43,156 nt of DNA. Origin: Faecalibacterium gallinarum (GTDB taxonomy: Bacteria > Bacillota > Clostridia > Oscillospirales > Ruminococcaceae). Of the stretch, positions 31,301 to 40,092 are shown piece by piece; position 1 is the first letter of the stretch; every line of letters begins with the position of its first letter. The stretch is taken from the NCBI RefSeq assembly GCF_022180365.1, contig NZ_BQKV01000059.1:1-43156 (forward strand). The letters run 5' to 3'. The notes beneath the pieces were generated by a model that saw nothing but the letters and a program-made list of their open reading frames with translations, did not search any database and was not told the DNA's origin. Position numbers and translations under genes: made by a program.

Positions 31301-33976
31301 GATGAATACGACGCCAGCGAGGAAAAAGACGATGACGCCCTGGTCTTTGAGGTGGGCGATATGCTGGCTGCCGTCAGCCTGGCTACCTCTCCTATCCCCG
31401 GTGGGGAGGCCGAGGCCAACGCAGAAAACAACTATATGTGGGAGGATGCGGTCAAGATCGCCAAGGAGCACCGCGCCCACATCATGGTGGCGGTTCTCGG
31501 CAAAGAGGAAGACCTGCTGGAAAAGGGCAAACTGTTCACCAAGATGCTGGCCGCCTGCTGCCGCCAGAAATACGCCACCGGTGTCTATACCAGCGGCGTG
31601 GTGTTTGAGCCCCGTTTCTATGAGGGCTTTGCCGATATGATGACGGATGACGAGCTGCCCATCTTCAACTGGGTCTGGTTCGGCCTGTACCGGAACGAAA
31701 ACGGCATGAACGGCTATACTTACGGCATGGATGTGTTCGGCAAGGACGAGATGGAAGTGCTAGGCACCGACGCCAACCCCAACCAACTGCGGGACTTCCT
31801 GGCCAGCCTTGTTGCCTATGTGCTGGAAAACGACGTAGAGCTCCAGGATGGAGAAACCATTGGCTTTTCCGCAGATGATAAGCACACCATCACCCGCAGC
31901 CCGGGCGTCTCTCTGCCCGAGGATCAGATGACCCTGAAAATCTCCTGGGAACCGTCAGAGGGCAGCCCGGAAGATGAAGGAGAAGATGACCCGGACCCTG
32001 TAACGCCCGATGAACCGGACGGCGACGCGTCCCAGGATGAGGAAACCGGCGCTCCCGAGGTCTACTCCGAGGAGGAAATGGAGGTCATCGAGGGGCACAT
32101 CCAGCAGTATTTCGGCAATTTCGAGACCGTGTTTCACGAACTGAGTTCCCCCGACATCCATGTGGACATCTGCGTGGTGCCGCCCTCTGAGGAACATGAC
32201 TACTATACCCTGGTCACCATGGGCATGGGTGCCCATCGGATGAATGTGCCGGAGGAGCTGGCAGAGTACAAGCTTGAGCGGGCGGAGCTGGCCATCGCGC
32301 TGCCCAAGGATTGGAAGCTGAAGTACGAGGACATGAAAAACGAGCGGTGGTACTGGCCCATCCGCCTGCTGAAAGACCTTGCCCGTCTGCCTATTGCCAG
32401 CGACACCTGGCTGGGCTTTGGCCACACCCTGGACCAGCAGGAGGTCTTTGCAGAAAACACCAAGCTCTGCGCCGCCATTCTGACCGGTCCCCAGGGCACC
32501 GAGGATGGCAGCGAGGTCTGCATCCTGCCGAGTGACGAGGAGGTCAACTTTTACCAGGTAATCCCCCTCTACCGGGATGAGATGGATTTCAAACTGGCCC
32601 ACGACGCGGATGCTCTGCTGGATAAGATGGAGGGCATCAGCTTTGTGGTGAAGCCCAACCGCCAGGATGCCATCACTCGGGGCACTCTTTCCAATGATGA
32701 TTTTGACGGTGAGATGGACGATGTCTCCTATCATATCGAGAGCATTGAGGAGAAGGGGCTGCCCATTGACCCCATAAATGCTTATAACCTCTTTGCCATT
32801 TACCTGCGCTGGTGCATAGAGCATGATCTGATGGGCAAGGACTTTCTGAACGAATACGGCGAAGTGGCCAAACAGGTCAAAGCCGACCCTGCCAGTGTGG
32901 ATCTGCGGGCGTTTATTCGGGACAAACTGAACGGGCAGATTATGGTTCCGATGTTCAATAAGATTGGGCGAGCATTTACTTCTTACTACTATGGCGAACC
33001 TGACAGTCCCAATTTCCCTCGTGACATTGAAAACTATGCCTTGGAATATCTCGGCCCAGAAAAGTATTACTCCGATGAGTTCCAGTTTAAGGCCCCACTG
33101 TTCATCCCCTTTGACGAGGACTACTACCAGGCCATGGCAAAGGTGATCGAGGAACGCTTCACCAACTGGCAGGGACAGGACTTCGACGAGGACACGCTGG
33201 AACCCTCCGAACTGGCTGAGGCGTTGATGGAGTATCTGGACTGTGAATGTACCTATTTCCCCTCCATGAAGGACGATGATCCCATCATGTCGGCATACAG
33301 CTATGCCAAACGGGAAAGTATCAAAGAAGGCTTTGTTCCGGTGCTCATCAAGGCGGATGACGAAACGCTGTTGGAGTGTCTGGTAATGAATGCCGACCCG
33401 GAACATGATGCGGACATTTACGAATTTGATCTAAAGACCATAACGGAGTACCGGAAGAAGATGCTGGCCGCCCCCATCCTGGACGGCAAAACCGTTCTGG
33501 AAGAACAAATCGACCAGCGCCGTGAGGAAGCCGAAGACGATGACATGGACTGGGAAGAAGATATCCTAGGCGAGATGGAGGGCGGCTATGAGAATAACCG
33601 TTTCTCCTGCTACTGGGATTCTGATACCGATATGACCCACCCCCTGATCCTGGCAAAAATCCCGGTGAAGAACCCCTGGGAGATCTTCGCCTGGCTGCCC
33701 TTCGGTAACTGGAACGACTGCCCCGACACGCCCCAGCTGATGGCTGCGGCCAAATACTGGTTCGAGCGGTACGGCGCGGTGCCTGGGGCCATGAGCCATG
33801 ACGAGCTGGAGTTTGCCCTCCCCGCCCCCGTCCCCAAAGAGAAGGCCATGGAGACAGCGGCGGAGCTGTATGGCTTCTGCCCCGATGTCATCGACCAGGG
33901 TCCGGAGGATGCCACCCTGGGCGCTTTGGCTGATGTGCTGCGGCAGTCCACTGTCTGGTATCTCTGGTGGGATTGA
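28328..33976 (+). CDS. Giant polyimmunity protein (DUF2185, TPR, TPR, DUF4261, SUFU, DUF7832-like, DUF4253)
   Basis: The start is GTG 28328, with AGGAGG 8 bases upstream; the in-frame GTG at 28319 overlaps that site. The product has 1882 residues and no signal peptide. Domains by residue: 1-160 unassigned N-terminal domain; 188-271 DUF2185 (GWRFTAGDESDAYMDDP, LNTICNDDPDIIPLL); 286-411 TPR-like module 1; 434-608 unassigned; 632-777 unassigned (VPLINGYLNADNDF); 806-944 TPR-like module 2; 961-1207 DUF4261 (GFVLLSKGEWD); 1211-1248 Asp/Glu/Pro linker; 1251-1447 SUFU; 1455-1594 DUF7832-like (LRWCIEHDL); 1758-1882 DUF4253 (PLILAKIPVKNPWEIFAWLP, ending TVWYLWWD). Each named domain is known or suspected as an antidote. 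The assembly probably protects against several toxins. Exact borders are estimates. Confidence 0.9.
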   Translation: MYIKKYWGNFIGGSDDSLNLVAFLADQNKEEIPLSEIFAKIGLDKQNWDFHQTVEYLEFTHSGGVEMDFHFAIDVVTDLAAILLECSVSGSVNLQDLDEYNTPARCIRITATPEEHNAMNKALADFAQNPLAYDLSEMMSGEEIQEMARDVEALRKELYEAAGRNRDYHVKAEDMKNLLPDWSGASGCIATNRITVEGCKVGYCYREKPDGDWDSGWRFTAGDESDAYMDDPNNAGIYGLNTICNDDPDIIPLLNTPAPCAFERDGNGAFQPIEDWKPEQDEEDPDMDILQQCQKWHEKDQHQKIVDALTALPEAERTPETDMELARAYNNLAVPRQPAGRQLLKQAIQLMNSHQEELGETYSWNFRMGYAWYYLDQEGRALRYFEKALELHPGDDPKLNTRQDIEELIDSCKKGISLPQFSECFRERTESAWKDFARQEAQLRRMMDEDKDHTRGQELVDRVEGILNQTFDEISFEMGVGGEKYELILTPEGDKVKLFELIYFQKHAPKEVLEHWNILVGRQPIRSIGLRTDDGWDISGEDVQVWLEEQGENRFSLSAYCEKLLPMLREAEGRVWWMLTTLTDQVLGEISHMWYIDDFDVLEKPKAEPSIPMSQLPDKLKEKGANLSTDPETYLKSYLGYEMKPNQDPDADWRLDVIAGSTNCVPLINGYLNADNDFMDDLHADGAAAGFFCYPLDTLREEEGTDKIFDFRDKLEEVFTTGDGSEVLTLTGGATGLFCGYVDFIAWDIHTALQMAKAFFEESDVPWASFHTFRREAGTVNLKTPPEEGPDDEDQIPELDETLTGMDYIPYTPQNEEEFFQQLEQWNDEDEYTRCIQALNAIPEDLRNYRIVYAMARALENYAVLGDHQEEPPYCKAEKALLRAIELLESVREEGQDKAQWNMRMAYGYQYLHHQEEQAIPYAQRWAELDPEDKDAPAVIRQCQEEIAMRAEAEDGSDHKGVFTGFVLLSKGEWDKAQFIQDMKEKWDIAVDEYDASEEKDDDALVFEVGDMLAAVSLATSPIPGGEAEANAENNYMWEDAVKIAKEHRAHIMVAVLGKEEDLLEKGKLFTKMLAACCRQKYATGVYTSGVVFEPRFYEGFADMMTDDELPIFNWVWFGLYRNENGMNGYTYGMDVFGKDEMEVLGTDANPNQLRDFLASLVAYVLENDVELQDGETIGFSADDKHTITRSPGVSLPEDQMTLKISWEPSEGSPEDEGEDDPDPVTPDEPDGDASQDEETGAPEVYSEEEMEVIEGHIQQYFGNFETVFHELSSPDIHVDICVVPPSEEHDYYTLVTMGMGAHRMNVPEELAEYKLERAELAIALPKDWKLKYEDMKNERWYWPIRLLKDLARLPIASDTWLGFGHTLDQQEVFAENTKLCAAILTGPQGTEDGSEVCILPSDEEVNFYQVIPLYRDEMDFKLAHDADALLDKMEGISFVVKPNRQDAITRGTLSNDDFDGEMDDVSYHIESIEEKGLPIDPINAYNLFAIYLRWCIEHDLMGKDFLNEYGEVAKQVKADPASVDLRAFIRDKLNGQIMVPMFNKIGRAFTSYYYGEPDSPNFPRDIENYALEYLGPEKYYSDEFQFKAPLFIPFDEDYYQAMAKVIEERFTNWQGQDFDEDTLEPSELAEALMEYLDCECTYFPSMKDDDPIMSAYSYAKRESIKEGFVPVLIKADDETLLECLVMNADPEHDADIYEFDLKTITEYRKKMLAAPILDGKTVLEEQIDQRREEAEDDDMDWEEDILGEMEGGYENNRFSCYWDSDTDMTHPLILAKIPVKNPWEIFAWLPFGNWNDCPDTPQLMAAAKYWFERYGAVPGAMSHDELEFALPAPVPKEKAMETAAELYGFCPDVIDQGPEDATLGALADVLRQSTVWYLWWD

Positions 33977-33979
33977 TGA

Positions 33980-34855
<876 letters not shown>

Positions 34856-34871
34856 GGAGGTGCCTGCGCCA

Positions 34872-35981
34872 ATGAAAAGAACCTTCCTCAATCCCGCCAC
34901 AAACAAGCAGTGGCAGATTGAAATAGACGGCCTAACCATCCGAACCTGCCTGAACGGCGGGAAGGTCAAGGAGATTCTGTGCGATTCCGCCTTCCAGGTC
35001 AAGAGCAAGGCGGCCAGTGCCATGATGGGCCAGATGCGGAAAGGATTCATCTATCAGAATCCAGACGCCGTTGTTGGGCAGGCGCGGTGCCACCGCTTTG
35101 TCGGGAAGGACAGCAACGGCTTTATGCCCTTGGCTGCCGCCCTCACACGGGATGACTTCTTTCTGACGAGGATAGCCGGAGATTTTGAGGACGAGATCCT
35201 CTACCACTTCGATGGCAATGGAGAAATCCTCAAAACAGTCTCTCTGGGTGCCAAGCGGATGACCTATGAGCAGGTCCTCTGCCCCAATAATACCTTGCTG
35301 CTGAACAACGGCTATCTTTTGGAGCAGCTTTCTCTCCTCACTCATACGATCACGCCCTTTGCCAACAAGAAAAACAGCATGAAAACCATGCTGGATGCCA
35401 GCGGCGATCTGGCCTTGTGGTACACGGGCCAGGAAATCGTGGTCTTTGATTTTGGCAGCAGCGTGGAGATATGGCGGGAAACGGTAAAATGCAAGAAGTC
35501 AAAAGACCCAAATTTTGCCTACTACTGCTTCGGGATGCTCTCTCCCCGGCAGAGCAAAGCGGCCTACCGCGTCACCGAGGGTGAGTATGTGCTGGTCGAT
35601 TTGAAGTCCGCCCAAAAAGTAGTGATTCCCAATGCGGGCTGGCATCCCTTTTTCTCACCGGATGACCAGTGCTTCTCGGTGGGCGGCAAGTTCTATCTGA
35701 CCCAGACCGGAGAGGAGACGGACAATCCATTCCCCTTCCCTGTCCGGCAGGGGCTGAGTTTTTCAGACACCTGCATGGTACGGACAAATGGCAGTCTGAT
35801 GGCCGTTCAGCAGGAGCGTGGCAGCTCCCCCATTGAATTATGGGATTATGGCACCGGCAAGCTGCTAGCCACCATGGACGATCCCTTCGTGGTGCGGCAA
35901 ACGAATTTCGCCTTTACCCAAAGCGGGCTTGTCCTACACACCGATTACGGGGCCATGAGCATCTATTCCTGCCCCCTCTGA
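34872..35981 (+). CDS. WGR-like domain fused to a beta-propeller-like region
   Basis: A 369-residue protein. Residues about 5-60 resemble a WGR domain: Q-W-Q-I-E-I-D-G-L-T-I-R-T-C then K-S-K-A-A-S-A-M-M-G-Q-M-R-K-G-F. In WGR proteins this fold binds nucleic acid or mediates protein contacts. Residues about 75-369 are repeated beta blades with S-x-D and D-x-x-S-x-x-L motifs typical of propellers (DASGDLALWYTGQEIVVFD, then HPFFSPDDQCFSVGG). There is no signal peptide. ATG 34872 follows GGAGGTGCC. An unusual fusion, probably a protein-binding immunity factor. Confidence 0.65.
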   Translation: MKRTFLNPATNKQWQIEIDGLTIRTCLNGGKVKEILCDSAFQVKSKAASAMMGQMRKGFIYQNPDAVVGQARCHRFVGKDSNGFMPLAAALTRDDFFLTRIAGDFEDEILYHFDGNGEILKTVSLGAKRMTYEQVLCPNNTLLLNNGYLLEQLSLLTHTITPFANKKNSMKTMLDASGDLALWYTGQEIVVFDFGSSVEIWRETVKCKKSKDPNFAYYCFGMLSPRQSKAAYRVTEGEYVLVDLKSAQKVVIPNAGWHPFFSPDDQCFSVGGKFYLTQTGEETDNPFPFPVRQGLSFSDTCMVRTNGSLMAVQQERGSSPIELWDYGTGKLLATMDDPFVVRQTNFAFTQSGLVLHTDYGAMSIYSCPL

Positions 35982-36034
35982 AACGGAGAAATGAACTATA
36001 TTTATTTTTACGATGTGAAAATGGAGGGGGCACA

Positions 36035-36424
36035 ATGGACTTTAACGAAGCAATGCAAATGCTTGGAACCAAGTTGCAAGGGAAGTACGGACATTTAGGC
36101 TTCAAGTATAAAAAATCCGACAAAACACTTACGAGGCACAGTAAAAATTTCACCTATTTGATTGCATTTTCCTCATTTGGCGGGAACACAAAGGATAGCA
36201 TAAGCATAGAGGTTTGCTATATAATCAACACCCGTCCATACGACCCTTATGGTTATGCCAAACCAGACATCAACACGCAACCACTGTTTTACAGTTTAAG
36301 AGACAATGAAATATATCTTGATATAGGAAATGAAGAAAAAATCAACAATACCTTTGAGATTGTTTGTCAGTGGATGGAGAAATTACTGATTCCAAAAATG
36401 AATGAACTTTGTGCTACCGAGTAA
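36035..36424 (+). CDS. DUF4304-like small protein, AT-rich array member
   Basis: This 129-residue protein starts with a helix and the strand pair GHLGFKYKKSDKTLTRHSKN, as in DUF4304 proteins (L-G-F-K-x-K). The resemblance is weak. ATG 36035 follows GGAGGGGG; longer upstream frames cross the WGR gene. Codon use is markedly A+T-rich (AAA, ATA, AAT) beside GC-rich neighbours, so it was probably acquired separately. Confidence 0.6.
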   Translation: MDFNEAMQMLGTKLQGKYGHLGFKYKKSDKTLTRHSKNFTYLIAFSSFGGNTKDSISIEVCYIINTRPYDPYGYAKPDINTQPLFYSLRDNEIYLDIGNEEKINNTFEIVCQWMEKLLIPKMNELCATE

Positions 36425-36454
36425 TGTGGAAGTGATGGTTGGGAAAGAGCGTGG

Positions 36455-37210
36455 ATGCCTATGAACAAAGAATCATTGACTGCAAAACTCCTGGACTTGG
36501 TCGAGGGGCGGGAAACGCCCGAAACCTGGCGGAGCTGGTGGGACGAGCACGAGTCGGAGCTGGAAACCCTGCTCAGTCGTGGTGAATTTCTGAAGCTGAA
36601 GCCCTGCCGACACGGCTTTCAGTGGGTCCCGGTGTTTGGCAGCCAAAAAGGAGCCATCGCCATTCTGGAAAAGGGCGGGATCGCATTTGAGGCCAGCAAT
36701 CTCTACCAGGAGCGGTATCTGGCCGAGCTGGACACGTTCTGCAAGGAGCAGAAAAAAGTACAGCGGGAAAAACAAAAGGAATTCAAGGCCAACAACCCGG
36801 AGCTATTTGACCGCTACCCCAAGTTCTCTAAGGCGCTGGCAAAGGTGCTTGACCCCTCTGACGAGATCAAGCCCGCCGCCACGGAGGAACAGATTTGGAA
36901 TCAAGAAAGCGTACTGGACTTCACGCTCCCGTCCCAGGTGCGGGCACTCTTCCTGCTGACCGCCGGCATCCAGGTATCCACAGGCGTGACCCTTTCCCTT
37001 TCCAGGATGTTTGATCTGACCATTCATGGAGAGCGGTATTGTGTGCTGGGCGAGTTCTGGAAAGAAGCAGACGGCGACCTGCTCCTGCTTCGCCCCGGAG
37101 AGGAAACCATCTGGTACTATGCCCATGAGCAGGACAAAGTAAAGCGCCTCTGCAATGATATGACAGAACTGCTGGAGAAGAAGTTGGCGAGGTATCTCAA
37201 TGAGCAATAA
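36455..37210 (+). CDS. SUKH (SMI1/KNR4-like) immunity protein
   Basis: A 251-residue protein. Its last 110 residues show the SUKH layout: L-P-S-Q-V-R-A-L-F-L-L-T-A-G, then strands with G-V-T-L-S-L-S-R-M-F-D-L, L-G-E-F-W-K-E-A-D-G-D and W-Y-Y-A-H-E-Q-D-K-V. An amphipathic helix closes it. The N-terminal 130 residues form a helical extension with a charged stretch (KEQKKVQREKQKEFKANNPE). SUKH proteins neutralise many nuclease-type and deaminase-type toxins. Two ATGs (36455 and 36461) are possible; ribosome binding is not strong for either. Confidence 0.7.
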   Translation: MPMNKESLTAKLLDLVEGRETPETWRSWWDEHESELETLLSRGEFLKLKPCRHGFQWVPVFGSQKGAIAILEKGGIAFEASNLYQERYLAELDTFCKEQKKVQREKQKEFKANNPELFDRYPKFSKALAKVLDPSDEIKPAATEEQIWNQESVLDFTLPSQVRALFLLTAGIQVSTGVTLSLSRMFDLTIHGERYCVLGEFWKEADGDLLLLRPGEETIWYYAHEQDKVKRLCNDMTELLEKKLARYLNEQ

Positions 37211-37264
37211 AAACAGCGCGGCGGTTGAGAGCTGAACTGTAAATGGATGAAGGAAAAATGAACA

Positions 37265-37615
37265 ATGACATTAGAAGAAATGTTCTGTGATCTGTACGAT
37301 AAATATGGTAAGGATTTTAACTGGTATCTGCTTCCCCTCACACAGGCGGACGGAGCATTTGTCGTTGAACTAAACAAAGAAATAGGACAAGGCCACTTCT
37401 TATCCGGCAAAAAAATCCGGGCGGTTGCGAAGTGTGATTCCAATGATGATGTGCTATATGTTGTCAGAAGCGGAATAGGAAGGGACATCTACTATATGTT
37501 CCATTTGACTTACTCAGCACATAATGCGGACGGATTTCCCCGGTATGTGGAGTTTACAGATCTATTTGCAGTAAAAGAATTTATAGAACGATCATATATC
37601 GAGGATTGTATGTAA
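37265..37615 (+). CDS. Hypothetical small protein, AT-rich array member
   Basis: A 116-residue alpha/beta protein of unknown family (F-N-W-Y-L-L-P-L-T then strands such as IRAVAKCDSNDDVLYVV). ATG 37265 is preceded by AAGGAA at moderate distance. Like 36035-36424 it is A+T-richer than the surroundings. The 67 bases after its stop (37616-37682) hold no gene. Confidence 0.6.
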   Translation: MTLEEMFCDLYDKYGKDFNWYLLPLTQADGAFVVELNKEIGQGHFLSGKKIRAVAKCDSNDDVLYVVRSGIGRDIYYMFHLTYSAHNADGFPRYVEFTDLFAVKEFIERSYIEDCM

Positions 37616-37682
37616 TCTTTAAATTTTAATCAATTGGGAAGTTTACCTTACCCGCAGCCACAGCCGAAAGGAGGCGGTCGCT

Positions 37683-38198
37683 ATGCCAACTTGGAGCGGA
37701 ATCCGGAACAAGCTGGAAAATGATTACCTGTGCCCGGCGCTTCGGGGCCACATCCAGTATTTTGCCACCAGTTATAGCAAAAGTGCTGACCATGAGGGCC
37801 GGGCAGCCATTCGCATGGACGGCGTGCAAGTGCTGCAGAGCAACTACTACACCTATTTTGAGAATGTGTGGACGAAATTTCATCATTTGCGGTCCACAAC
37901 GCTGAAAGATTGCGGCTCCGCAAAAGAGGCCATCAACCAGGCTCATGCCTTTGCGCTGGAGCAGGGCGCCTTTGACCAAAAGGTGTTCTATGAGGCGTTT
38001 GGTATCTTTGACAACCAGAGCATCGAGAAAAGCCTTGTCAGCGAGAATCCTCTTGTCCGCATTTTTGCCCTCCTGGACCGCAGGCTAGGAAAGCGCCGCC
38101 TGCTGGCTTTGGAGGAATCCATGGAGCAGGAGCTGGACTGGGTGCGGGCTTTCTATGTGATCCGGATGCAGGCAGAAGGGCTGATGGAAAAAGAATAA
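37683..38198 (+). CDS. SF0329 family protein
   Basis: This 171-residue protein resembles the SF0329 family. It opens W-S-G-I-R-N-K-L-E-N-D-Y-L-C-P-A-L-R-G, then H-I-Q-Y-F-A-T-S-Y near residue 24 and G-R-A-A-I-R-M-D-G-V. A helical C-terminal half containing ENPLVRIFALLDRRLGKRRL follows. It is of the family's usual size. AGGAGG lies 7-8 bases before ATG 37683. The biological role of the family is not established; it recurs in immunity-type clusters. Confidence 0.8.
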   Translation: MPTWSGIRNKLENDYLCPALRGHIQYFATSYSKSADHEGRAAIRMDGVQVLQSNYYTYFENVWTKFHHLRSTTLKDCGSAKEAINQAHAFALEQGAFDQKVFYEAFGIFDNQSIEKSLVSENPLVRIFALLDRRLGKRRLLALEESMEQELDWVRAFYVIRMQAEGLMEKE

Positions 38199-38216
38199 CA
38201 TTCAGGAGGAATCACC

Positions 38217-38576
38217 ATGTCACAGATCGCATCCTTTTATCTTCTCAAAGAGGGCCAGCGGCAGGAACTGTCAGGCGGCGATTGCTCCGGCGCAGTCTAT
38301 ATGGCCATCTGGGACTGGTGTGAGAGCGAGCTCAGTCTGGATGTCCGTTTTCCTGCTCCCCAGACGGAGGACACCCTGGACTGCGCTCTGCTGGAGGGAG
38401 AACTGGCGTCTAATGTGCTGGCAGCTCTCCGGGAGCGGGACCTCCCGGAGCTGGCCGCGGAGATCGCCCCGGACTGGGATCTGCCCACCGAGGCGGTGCA
38501 AAGCGGGCTGGAAACACTGCGCTCCTATCTGGAACTGGTGCAGGGCAATACAGCCCTGTTGTATGAAATGACTTAA
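38217..38576 (+). CDS. Small acidic hypothetical protein
   Basis: A 119-residue, very acidic protein with an amphipathic C-terminal half (ELPEL-type helices such as LRERDLPELAAEIAPDWDL). The family is not recognised. AGGAGG precedes ATG 38217. A 51-base gap without a gene follows. Confidence 0.6.
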   Translation: MSQIASFYLLKEGQRQELSGGDCSGAVYMAIWDWCESELSLDVRFPAPQTEDTLDCALLEGELASNVLAALRERDLPELAAEIAPDWDLPTEAVQSGLETLRSYLELVQGNTALLYEMT

Positions 38577-38627
38577 CGGGACTATGCCCATGCCAAGGCT
38601 GTAGGTTAAGGAACGGAGCGAAATGCC

Positions 38628-38981
38628 ATGGTGAGAGATGGACTTGTGTTCAAAGATGAGGATGGTCAGGTCGTATTCAACCAGTACAGCTTCTGCGAAT
38701 TGGTGAAGCGCCTGCTGGTGGAACTGGTGGGGATCTCCTATGAGGAAGCCTCCCAGATCGTGGAACGCTCACCGCTGGCAGCGTCAGTGTCCAATGTCAT
38801 GGCAGTGGCGGTATTCAGCCATGACCTGCCTTATTACTGGGCTATGTCTTTCTACTATGGGAACGGTTACTGGTGGGAAAAGGGTATTCCGGCGCAGCCA
38901 GAGGATATGGATGCCTATGAAGCTCTGGAAAAGAAAATTATGGGGAAATACCATTTAAAGGAGCCGTTCATATGGACATGA
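38628..38981 (+). CDS. Hypothetical small protein
   Basis: A 117-residue protein of unknown family. The N-terminal half is helical (FCELVKRLLVELVGISYEEA). The centre holds D-L-P-Y-Y-W-A-M-S-F-Y-Y and the W-W-E-K-G-I-P motif. The ATG at 38628 has a weak GGAGCGAAA site. It overlaps the barstar gene by 10 bases, so it may be co-translated with it. Confidence 0.55.
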   Translation: MVRDGLVFKDEDGQVVFNQYSFCELVKRLLVELVGISYEEASQIVERSPLAASVSNVMAVAVFSHDLPYYWAMSFYYGNGYWWEKGIPAQPEDMDAYEALEKKIMGKYHLKEPFIWT

Positions 38982-39277
38982 GAGAGGAGTTTACCATCGA
39001 CGGCCGCCGCTTTTCTAACATGGCCGGGTTTTATGACGAAGTGGAGCGGGTGTTGACCTTTGGTTTGGACCGAAAGATCGGTCGGAACCTGAACGCTTTC
39101 AACGATATTCTCCGGGGCGGTTTTGGGCGGCATGAGTATGGACAACCCATCCACATCCAGTGGCTGGCCTATGAAAAAAGCGTCCGTAATCCCGGGAAAG
39201 AGACTATGGACACCATTGTGGAAATCATTTTGGATACGGACCATTCCGGGCACGACTGTACCCTGGAACGGCTTTGA
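38972..39277 (+). CDS. Barstar-family RNase inhibitor
   Basis: This 101-residue protein has the barstar layout. An I-D-G-R-R-F strand is followed by a helix (MAGFYDEVERVLTFG), then the diagnostic G-R-N-L-N-A-F-N-D-I-L block. There D45 matches barstar Asp39, a residue that contacts barnase. Q-W-L-A-Y-E-K-S lies in the middle, and the C terminus ends V-E-I-I-L-D-T-D-H-S. Barstars bind and block barnase-type RNases. The Trp38/Asp35 positions are Asn here, so the target may not be barnase itself. AAAGGAG precedes ATG 38972. A direct pointer to a nuclease-type threat. Confidence 0.8.
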   Translation: MDMREEFTIDGRRFSNMAGFYDEVERVLTFGLDRKIGRNLNAFNDILRGGFGRHEYGQPIHIQWLAYEKSVRNPGKETMDTIVEIILDTDHSGHDCTLERL

Positions 39278-39301
39278 TCAAGCAAAAAAGGAGGCGTCAC
39301 T

Positions 39302-40081
39302 ATGGGACTTGATATCTACGCCGGAACATTGACCCGGTACTATTCTCACAACTGGAAAACTGTTGTTCAGCAGTGGGCGGAGGAAAACGGGTGGGGCTTT
39401 CAAAAAATCACGCCGGATGGAGAAGCTGCTGATAATGAGGAAGAAATGTCCCCGGCTGAGGTCCAGGCGGCGGTGGAAAGCTGGCGGGATCAGATCTTGA
39501 GCGCCATTTCCCAGCCGGGCCAGCCTCCTTATACTCCCTGGCCGGAGGATAACGAGAAGCCCTATTACACCGACAAGCCTGATTGGGATGCCTTCGGCGC
39601 TATGCTGCTGGTGGCCTCCTGCCATACATACGATGAGCCGGTTCCCCCTACCGTGGAAAAGGACTGGAACTTCGGGGAACATCCCCTGATCGCTCGCCTT
39701 GGATCGGATGAAGAACGGGTATGGTCCCTATTCCGCGGGGTTACCTGGTGGCTGCCTCTGGCGGATGCCTTCTTCTTCCAGGCACCTCTGCCCACCGATA
39801 ACATCGCCGCGATCGCCACGGTGGGCGGACTGCGGAAGGAGCTGGAGAAGCTGAACCAGCTGGCATGGCAGGCCGACGAGGATACCATCCTTGGTTGGGC
39901 GGATACGGAAGGGTACCCAGTAGACGGGGCCGTAGGCCCGGACGGACAGTACAGCAAGGCGGACATCCCGGAACACACTCAGTATGACACTCAATCCCTG
40001 GCCAAGTTCGCCTTCTCCATGTTCTGGCGGGCCATGCGGTTTGCCGAGGAACAGCAGGTGCCCATCCTGCTTGATTACTAA
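39302..40081 (+). CDS. Hypothetical protein with MGLDIYAG-type N terminus
   Basis: A 259-residue protein whose N terminus (M-G-L-D-I-Y-A-G-T-L-T-R-Y-Y-S) looks like a DUF1877-type opening. The rest is alpha/beta with Trp-rich segments (VTWWLPLADAFFFQAPLP) and an acidic region near residue 45. Family not recognised beyond its first residues. AAAGGAGG precedes ATG 39302. The next gene also opens M-G-Y-D-V, so the two may be distant relatives. Confidence 0.65.
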   Translation: MGLDIYAGTLTRYYSHNWKTVVQQWAEENGWGFQKITPDGEAADNEEEMSPAEVQAAVESWRDQILSAISQPGQPPYTPWPEDNEKPYYTDKPDWDAFGAMLLVASCHTYDEPVPPTVEKDWNFGEHPLIARLGSDEERVWSLFRGVTWWLPLADAFFFQAPLPTDNIAAIATVGGLRKELEKLNQLAWQADEDTILGWADTEGYPVDGAVGPDGQYSKADIPEHTQYDTQSLAKFAFSMFWRAMRFAEEQQVPILLDY

Positions 40082-40092
40082 GGAGGACTTTT

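Noticed and set aside
31955-33406. Long minus-strand frame (483 codons) within the giant gene
   Set aside because: Shadow frame of the SUFU and DUF7832-like region; no ribosome binding site or recognisable domain.
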